A stretch of DNA of 11,728 nucleotides from Cytophagaceae bacterium. GTDB taxonomy: Bacteria > Bacteroidota > Bacteroidia > Cytophagales > Spirosomataceae. Positions 6,833 through 11,728 of the stretch are shown here, piece by piece; positions within the stretch are counted from its first letter, which is position 1; each line of letters begins with the position of its first letter. Below the pieces are notes generated by a model that saw only the letters and a list, made by a program, of their open reading frames with translations, was not told the DNA's origin and did not search any database. A program made the translations under genes and the position numbers. The stretch lies in NCBI GenBank assembly GCA_947459055.1, contig CANHCG010000022.1, positions 1 to 11,728 on the forward strand, read 5' to 3'.

Positions 6833-7576
6833 TTAATTCTTTTTCTTAGTACGCACTTTAAATGCTTTGTCAAATAGCCCGAACTTCATACCTATTTGGC
6901 CCGAAAATCCTTTCATTTCGCTGGTGATATTTTCGCCAAATGCCGCGCGGTAATTGACGCCAGCAAATAATTTACCATAGGTAAATACATTCATTTCTAG
7001 ATTTATGCCGGGTTGTATTCCGAACGCCTTAGGTCCCCTGAAGTCGCCAAATAAACCATCTCGGTCATGGCCCATGCGTCCACCTTTACCGCCGGGTTGA
7101 GGGCCATAGGGTAAGGAAGTTGGCATAGCCGTTATGTACATCATATCAGGATTTTCTTGGCGAATGGTCCCGATCATCAATGGGAAGCTTACATGAATTA
7201 ATGAATTGGCTTTAGGCGTATATTCGAGTGTAAGCCCAGAAAACCGTTGGCGCGGCTCAGGAACTGTGGTTGTATTTGGATCTTCGCGTCGAGGAGAACT
7301 ACCCAAAAATCCAGCGCCGATGGCCCATTTGTTATTCACATGGAATGCAAAATTCATACCAGATTGTGTACCTAATTGACCAAATTGCACCATGGGGCTG
7401 GCTGATATTCCCCAGGATTTCAGGCCATTTCCTTTTTTAACTTGGAATAAAGTTTTGAGTTGGGACGATGAATCCGTTTTGGTTAATTTGGCTGTTTCTT
7501 GGGCATTGCTTGCGAAAAAAACAGTACTTAGGCTTAAAATGGTAAGTAGGCGGATTGAATAAAGGGTGTAACGCAT
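6833..7576 (-). CDS. Exported, probable outer-membrane beta-barrel protein of unknown function
   Basis: I do not recognise a named family. The 247-residue protein starts with a clear signal peptide: MRYTLYSIRLLTILSLSTVF, then FASNAQ, with probable cleavage around Ala25/Gln26. The rest alternates short amphipathic strands with Gly and aromatic residues (WGISASPMVQFGQ, NFAFHVNNKWAIGAGF, FSGLTLEYTP, GINLEMNVFTYGKLFAGVNY, FSGQIGMKFG). This is the pattern of small Bacteroidota porin-like barrels. Residues 141-182 form a long Gly-, Met- and Asp-rich insertion with MM, RMGHDRD and GDFRG segments, probably a surface or periplasmic loop. The protein ends in a basic tail (KVRTKKKN) instead of a terminal aromatic residue. 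It is divergent from the kinase gene and convergent with nuoJ, sharing the terminator at 6735-6766. It could be a target of the adjacent two-component system, but that is inference. Confidence 0.72.
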   Translation of the reverse strand: MRYTLYSIRLLTILSLSTVFFASNAQETAKLTKTDSSSQLKTLFQVKKGNGLKSWGISASPMVQFGQLGTQSGMNFAFHVNNKWAIGAGFLGSSPRREDPNTTTVPEPRQRFSGLTLEYTPKANSLIHVSFPLMIGTIRQENPDMMYITAMPTSLPYGPQPGGKGGRMGHDRDGLFGDFRGPKAFGIQPGINLEMNVFTYGKLFAGVNYRAAFGENITSEMKGFSGQIGMKFGLFDKAFKVRTKKKN

Positions 7577-7777
7577 GTCTCTAGGGTTTAATGAGGTCCG
7601 AAAGCTACAAAAACTTTTTCTTCTGCCCCTTTCTTTTCGATGCTTTGGAAGCGAAAGAGGATGAATTCCTGAATTTTGCAGATGATAGGCTGTGCGGGCC
7701 TGGAAGTCATGTTTGTTGTGTTAGTCGATAAAATGGGTGAATTGGTAGTTTGTGTTTTCTAAATGGTAGCTTATACC

Positions 7778-7785
7778 TAGTTTTG
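7778..7785 (+). promoter_or_regulatory. Bacteroidota-type -7 promoter element for the kinase-regulator operon
   Basis: TAGTTTTG matches the TAnnTTTG consensus recognised by the Bacteroidota primary sigma factor. It lies 18 bases before the ATG at 7804, which would give a very short leader. A TTTG at 7749-7752 could be the -33 element, but the 25-base spacing is longer than usual, so only the -7 box is claimed. A match of this kind arises by chance a few times per window; its position upstream of a start codon is the main support. It also argues against the upstream TTG at 7750 as start. Confidence 0.4.
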
Positions 7786-7803
7786 TGGACAATAAATGTA
7801 AGT

Positions 7804-8868
7804 ATGTATCGTACGTGGAATTTTCCGAAGACCAAATTATCCTTTAAGATTCTATTTAATCTTATTCTTTGGGGTTTATATATTGGCCTACCTTTATTGA
7901 GCCCAGTGCATCACGAGCATGCTTTGGAACATCCCCATCCGCATCGAAATCCAGAGTTTACAGAGCATATTTGGTTAGAATTATCCACCGTTGTTCCTTT
8001 ATTCTATTTAATTACCCAAGTATTGATTCCCTATGTATTTAAGAAAAAAGGTGTTTGGTATTTTTTTGGCTATTTATTTCTTTTGAATCTGCTTTTTTTA
8101 GGGATACAATTCATCATCAATAACACGGTATTAGCATTTGAGGGTCCGCTGGGTGAAGGATTAAATTTAAAAGGCTTTTTTCCGTTGATTATGATTTCGG
8201 GGATCGCCTCTACGTATGGACTTTTGTTGGAATTTATCGAACGAGAAAGTAAAACAGAGGATCTCAAGAATGAGCAGATGCGTGCTGAACTTTCCTTTTT
8301 GCGCTCCCAAATTAGCCCGCATTTTATCTTTAATATTTTAAATAGTATCGTATACTTGATTCGGACAAAGGCTGATAAAAAAGCGGAGGATGTGACGATT
8401 CGCTTGTCTTCATTGATGCGCTATATGTTGTATGATTCGGATCAAAGCATGGTTCCTCTAGACAGGGAAGTCGATTATGTGCAAAATTACATCGATCTTC
8501 AGCGCATGCGTTTTGAAGATGATGTTCAAATCGAATTTGAGGTTAAAGGGACCATGGATGGTTCGATGATTGAACCGATGCTGCTGATACCATTTGTCGA
8601 AAATGCCTTTAAACACGGGGTCGGTTTTGTGCGGGATCCTTACATAAAGGTCCAACTTATTTACCATCAAGGTAGTTTAGATTTCCAAGTAGAAAATAAA
8701 ATGGGAAAATTAGTACAGGATCAAAAAGAGGAAAGTTCGGGGATCGGTTTAAAAAATGTGACTCGGCGATTGGAATTATTATATCCTGGTAAACATCAAA
8801 TTAAGGTTAATCAAGACGATACTTTATTTAAAGTTCAATTACATATGGGTTTGCATCAGAAAAATTAA
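7804..8868 (+). CDS. LytS/YpdA-type sensor histidine kinase with His-rich periplasmic loop
   Basis: This is a membrane sensor kinase of the His_kinase (LytS/YpdA) group, which autophosphorylates on His and passes the phosphate to a LytTR regulator. The 354-residue protein has four hydrophobic helices, roughly 15-33, 58-78, 85-106 and 122-143, with a basic N-terminus and the KKK loop (80-82) on the inside. Loop 34-57 is therefore periplasmic; it holds seven His (36, 37, 39, 43, 45, 47, 55). A short coiled region (145-168) leads to the phosphoacceptor box RSQISPHFIFNILNS with His173. The N box is IPFVENAFKHG (Asn267) and the glycine box SSGIGLKNVTRRLE (311-324). The frame is open to TTG 7750, but ATG 7804 gives the natural positive N-terminus and suits the promoter. 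The partner regulator starts four bases after the stop. Confidence 0.93.
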   Translation: MYRTWNFPKTKLSFKILFNLILWGLYIGLPLLSPVHHEHALEHPHPHRNPEFTEHIWLELSTVVPLFYLITQVLIPYVFKKKGVWYFFGYLFLLNLLFLGIQFIINNTVLAFEGPLGEGLNLKGFFPLIMISGIASTYGLLLEFIERESKTEDLKNEQMRAELSFLRSQISPHFIFNILNSIVYLIRTKADKKAEDVTIRLSSLMRYMLYDSDQSMVPLDREVDYVQNYIDLQRMRFEDDVQIEFEVKGTMDGSMIEPMLLIPFVENAFKHGVGFVRDPYIKVQLIYHQGSLDFQVENKMGKLVQDQKEESSGIGLKNVTRRLELLYPGKHQIKVNQDDTLFKVQLHMGLHQKN

Positions 8869-8872
8869 GGTT

Positions 8873-9622
8873 ATGGAAAAGATGAATTGCATGGTGGTGG
8901 ATGATGAGAAAATGGGCAGAAGCTTGTTGGAAGAAAATGTAGGCCAACTCCCCTTTTTAAACCTTGTCGCCTCATGTAAAAATGCCTTTGAGGCCATGGA
9001 GCAATTGCAAGCGCATTCGATTGATTTGATTTTTTTAGATATTCAAATGCCCGGGATGCTAGGAACCCAATTTCTTCAGACCCTAAAAAAGAAGCCTTTG
9101 GTCGTTTTTGTGACCGCTTATGACCATTATGCGGTGGAAAGTTACCAATTGGACGTCGTGGATTATTTGATGAAACCAGTAAGTCTGGAGCGCTTTTCTT
9201 TGGCGGCTAATAAGGCCTATCATTTATTCCAACAATCAAAAATCGAAAGTCCTATAGCGCCCACATTGCCTTCTTCCACTCCCGTTGTGGAAGTGTTGGA
9301 AGATTTCTTTTTCGTCAATGTCGAATATTCACTCGTACGAATTTCCATTCCTCAAATAACACATATTGAGGGCTTAAAAGATTATGTCAAAATTTATTTA
9401 GAAGGGGAAAAAAGACCCGTTTTGACTAAATTAACGATGAAATCGTTGGAGGCGAAGGTCCTTCCTCATTTATTTATGCGGGTGCACAAATCCTTTATTG
9501 TCAATATTCGGAAAATTGAATCCGTGAAACAGTTACGAATCAAAATAGGGACTTTTGATATTCCGGTGAGTGATTCACATGCGTCGGATTTGATGGAAAA
9601 GTTAAACTTGACTCGTCCTTAG
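8873..9622 (+). CDS. LytTR-family response regulator
   Basis: This is the DNA-binding partner of the upstream kinase, 249 residues long. The receiver domain (about 1-120) has the acidic pair Asp10-Asp11, phosphoacceptor Asp56 in IFLDIQMPG, Thr81 in FVTAYDH, and Lys101 in YLMKPVSLERF. A proline- and serine-rich linker (123-140) joins it to a LytTR DNA-binding domain (about 143-247), recognisable from FFFVNVEYSLVRI, ITHIEGLKDYVKIYLE, TKLTMKSLEAKVLP, FMRVHKSFIVNIRKIESV and the final GTFDIPVSDSH segment. AAGG lies just before the ATG; a second in-frame ATG at 8882 is possible. Its TAG stop directly abuts the stop of the convergent TonB-dependent receptor gene. Target promoters are unknown. LytTR proteins usually bind two direct repeats, and I could not identify such a pair with confidence in the divergent intergenic region. 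Confidence 0.95.
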   Translation: MEKMNCMVVDDEKMGRSLLEENVGQLPFLNLVASCKNAFEAMEQLQAHSIDLIFLDIQMPGMLGTQFLQTLKKKPLVVFVTAYDHYAVESYQLDVVDYLMKPVSLERFSLAANKAYHLFQQSKIESPIAPTLPSSTPVVEVLEDFFFVNVEYSLVRISIPQITHIEGLKDYVKIYLEGEKRPVLTKLTMKSLEAKVLPHLFMRVHKSFIVNIRKIESVKQLRIKIGTFDIPVSDSHASDLMEKLNLTRP

Positions 9623-11608
9623 CTAGGGTACCCAAATTTTGATGCCCAGTGAAAAATTTCGACCAGGTGAGGCATTGTAATAGCGCCCGGCGGCAGCATT
9701 TAAATCAGGCCCACTAGAGTACGTTTCATTCAATATATTTTCTGCAGCAAGCCATCCTTCGTAGCTTAGTTTTTTCAACTTTCGAGTGTAAGATATTTTG
9801 GAATTTAAAATACGACTCGCGGGTAGGATGTCTGTATTGGCATCATTTAAAAATACATAATCCATGAATAGGTATTGTGTATTCCAAGAAAGGCCGTTTG
9901 GATGTGAATAAATAGCCATCCAAGTCGTATTGAATGGACTCGTTCCCGTTAGGAAATTACCAGAAAAGGTTTTGCCTGAAGTGGTATAATCACTAAATCT
10001 AAAATTTTGCCAAGCGCTATTTTGGATTAGGCTTAGATTTTTATGTGGGTTCCAAGTAAGGCTGAGCTCGAGGCCTTGCTGGGTCGTATGCCCCACATTC
10101 GCAAAATAATCAGAGCCATCAGCTGCCCGGCGTACGACGATGGTTTCGCTAAGGTCGAATTGATAAGCGGTTAGGTCCCAGGTCAACATTCGGTTGGCCA
10201 AATTTCCTCGCCATGAAATTTCCTTATTCCATCCTTTTTCAGCCTTTAAATTTGTATTGATGATACCGGAGGAAGGCCGCATTTCGGCGATACTTGGAGG
10301 AGAATAGCCTTGCGAAATTTTGGCTGAAATGCTTTGTTGGGCATTTATTTTTCGAACGATGGCTAGGCGTGGAGAAAAAATTAATTCTTGGAAAATTTGT
10401 TGGGTGAAATAGCTGTTTAGACTTCCTGAAAGGGTGAAAAACCAATAGTTGGATGGACTATATTCCGATTGAAGGAAGAAGGTGCTTTGTTGGATTTGGG
10501 TATTTTGACTGAGTTGCAGCGTATCCCGAATCCCTTTTTTATTGCCGTAGGTTTGGCTGTCGAACTGCCCGATTTGATATTCATAACCGGCGTCTAGAAG
10601 GATGGGGCCTTTGTAATGGATCACACCCCGACTACTGAAATTAGGCTCATTTCGAATTTCATAGTTCCGGATGCTTGGGTTTTCGATGGCATTTACTTGG
10701 AAACTATTCATCCATTGATAGGCCCAGGCGTTGTTCAGTTGATTAGAAAGCTGGGTTCCGATTCCGAAACTTTTGATTTTAAAGGTGGCTTGTTGGTCCA
10801 CCGCGCTCTTAAAAATACCGGCTGCTGGTCTGGCGGCTTTGGGATTTTCTTGGTATTGTTTGAGGGTTAGGCCTCCGGGTGTTTGGTAGGCTAGGTCGGC
10901 ATAAAATGTGCTAAGGTCAAAGGATCCTGCACTTCGGAAACTTTGATGGAATTCGTAGGAAAGCCATTGTTTCTTAACGGCGGATTGGACGCGGTATCCT
11001 TCTTGTTGCCAAAATGAGCCATAAATCCGGTGGTTCTGATTGGGATTTCCGGCTTGATAGCTTAGATTGGTTTTGAGGCCACCGAGGGACATATAGCTTT
11101 GTTGGGCACTTACTCGATAAGAATCATCCCAAGTACTATTGAAAAGCAAAGCTCCCCCCGTACCAGCGCCATACATTCCGCCATTGGGTCCTTTGGTGAC
11201 TACAATTTGATTAAAAAGTTCGGGCTCTAGGATGGAAAGGTAGGTATTATTTCCGGCATCGGTAAATGGGATTTGGTTCCAATATACTTTCACATTTCGT
11301 ACGCCAAAGGGCGCGCGAAGGGAACTACCACGAATAGCTATCCGATAACTACCCGGGGAGCGCTCTTCCATTCGGATTCCCGATTGTGCATTTAGTGCAT
11401 GAACGAGGCTGAGTCCGTTACCTGGGTGTAGGGTTTTACCTTCCAAGGACGTGTAGGCGTCAGGACTTGTGAGCTTGGTTCGCTTTTTTTCGAAAAGGTG
11501 TACTTGAACTTCGTTTAATTCGGTTGTTTTTAAACTGTCTTGGGCATACAAACCGAAAAAAGCATGAACTAGAACGATGGCTATTAGGTGAAATTTCTTA
11601 AAATTCAT
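9623..11608 (-). CDS. TonB-dependent outer-membrane receptor
   Basis: This is a 661-residue ligand-gated outer-membrane transporter powered by TonB/ExbBD. A signal peptide (MNFKKFHLIAIVLVHAFFGL, then YAQ) ends near residue 22. The mature N-terminus is short and has no carboxypeptidase-like regulatory domain or signalling extension. TELNEVQVHL (29-38) is the likely TonB-box region. The plug domain (about 45-157) contains SLVHALNAQSGIRMEERSPG, YRIAIRGSSLRAPFGVRNV, the DAGNNTYLSILEP stretch and IVVTKGPNGGMYGAGTGGAL. The rest is a 22-strand-type barrel ending in NFSLGIKIWVP. The size and plug sequence resemble siderophore or metal-complex receptors rather than the roughly 1000-residue SusC glycan importers, but the substrate is unknown. 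The ATG overlaps the end of the upstream gene by 11 bases, suggesting coupled translation and joint function. The TAG stop abuts the response regulator stop. Confidence 0.94.
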   Translation of the reverse strand: MNFKKFHLIAIVLVHAFFGLYAQDSLKTTELNEVQVHLFEKKRTKLTSPDAYTSLEGKTLHPGNGLSLVHALNAQSGIRMEERSPGSYRIAIRGSSLRAPFGVRNVKVYWNQIPFTDAGNNTYLSILEPELFNQIVVTKGPNGGMYGAGTGGALLFNSTWDDSYRVSAQQSYMSLGGLKTNLSYQAGNPNQNHRIYGSFWQQEGYRVQSAVKKQWLSYEFHQSFRSAGSFDLSTFYADLAYQTPGGLTLKQYQENPKAARPAAGIFKSAVDQQATFKIKSFGIGTQLSNQLNNAWAYQWMNSFQVNAIENPSIRNYEIRNEPNFSSRGVIHYKGPILLDAGYEYQIGQFDSQTYGNKKGIRDTLQLSQNTQIQQSTFFLQSEYSPSNYWFFTLSGSLNSYFTQQIFQELIFSPRLAIVRKINAQQSISAKISQGYSPPSIAEMRPSSGIINTNLKAEKGWNKEISWRGNLANRMLTWDLTAYQFDLSETIVVRRAADGSDYFANVGHTTQQGLELSLTWNPHKNLSLIQNSAWQNFRFSDYTTSGKTFSGNFLTGTSPFNTTWMAIYSHPNGLSWNTQYLFMDYVFLNDANTDILPASRILNSKISYTRKLKKLSYEGWLAAENILNETYSSGPDLNAAAGRYYNASPGRNFSLGIKIWVP

Positions 11609-11728
11609 AGGTGATGGCCCCTGACAGGTTGTTGGCTTGGGAGGCTATAATGGATTTGGAATTTTTATTTTTGGCAGAACCTAAATTGAGGCGTTCATAG
11701 CTTAGGTGAAAACCGAATTTTTGATGTC
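11598..11728 (-). CDS. C-terminal end of an unidentified, possibly outer-membrane protein (cut by window end)
   Basis: Reading the - strand from the window edge, one frame is open for 42 codons from 11726 to the TAA at 11600-11598. The peptide begins HQKFGFHLSYERLNLGSAKN and ends NNLSGAITYEF. Alternating polar and apolar residues with a terminal Phe after Tyr resemble the last strand of an outer-membrane beta-barrel, so a barrel protein is a reasonable guess, but the fragment is too short to assign a family. The other two frames stop within about 11 codons of the edge. Its stop lies inside the start of the receptor gene (11-base overlap, ...TATGAATTTTAA), placing both genes in one operon transcribed leftwards. 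Most of the gene is outside the window. Confidence 0.6.
   Translation of the reverse strand, partial: HQKFGFHLSYERLNLGSAKNKNSKSIIASQANNLSGAITYEF

Noticed and set aside
7633..7662. Bulged inverted repeat in the divergent intergenic region (GCTT/AAGC core)
   Set aside because: The stem is short and interrupted by a three-base bulge, with no T tract; it is too weak to call a terminator or operator.
7750..7803. TTG start for the sensor kinase, adding 18 residues
   Set aside because: It lies upstream of the probable promoter box, and the extension adds a hydrophobic stretch before the positively charged N-terminus expected for the first membrane helix.
10616..10870. 84-codon + strand open frame within the receptor gene
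   Set aside because: It is antisense to a well-supported TonB-dependent receptor and its peptide shows no domain, so it is a frame shadow.

Overview
This window looks like a chromosomal segment of a member of the Bacteroidota, probably in or near the Cytophagales. The evidence is indirect. Exported proteins have signal peptides ending in an Ala-Gln cleavage context, and there is a SusC/FecA-like TonB-dependent receptor. A LytS/YpdA-type kinase is paired with a LytTR regulator. NuoG is short, with no molybdopterin domain. Shine-Dalgarno sequences are weak or absent, and a TAnnTTTG promoter element lies before the kinase gene. No species can be named from the sequence alone.

Region 1 (1-6703, + strand) is a tightly packed respiratory complex I (NADH:quinone oxidoreductase) operon, in the order nuoD (3' part only), nuoE, nuoF, a family-4-like glycosyltransferase, nuoG (short form), nuoH, nuoI, nuoJ. 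Gaps are 1 to 11 bases. NuoE, NuoF and NuoG form the NADH-oxidising module, NuoD and NuoI belong to the quinone-reducing arm, and NuoH and NuoJ are membrane subunits. All the usual flavin, NADH and Fe-S motifs are visible. Two things are odd: a glycosyltransferase gene sits between nuoF and nuoG, and the operon stops after nuoJ at a strong hairpin, so nuoK, L, M and N must lie elsewhere if present.

Region 2 (6704-6832) holds a palindrome and a strong, apparently bidirectional terminator shared by nuoJ and the convergent gene that follows.

Region 3 (6833-9622) contains a small exported, probable outer-membrane beta-barrel protein on the - strand. Divergent from it is a two-gene signalling operon: a four-helix membrane histidine kinase with a histidine-rich periplasmic loop, and a LytTR response regulator. 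The loop suggests, but does not prove, metal sensing.

Region 4 (9623-11728, - strand) holds a 661-residue TonB-dependent receptor. Its start overlaps the end of an upstream gene cut off by the window edge. The receptor and the response regulator converge with their stop codons directly abutting, leaving no room for a conventional terminator.

There is no RNA gene, CRISPR array, insertion sequence or attachment site that I can support. No gene-free stretch exceeds 300 bases. The best leads are the glycosyltransferase inside the complex I operon, the split of that operon after nuoJ, and the His-loop sensor kinase with its outer-membrane neighbours.
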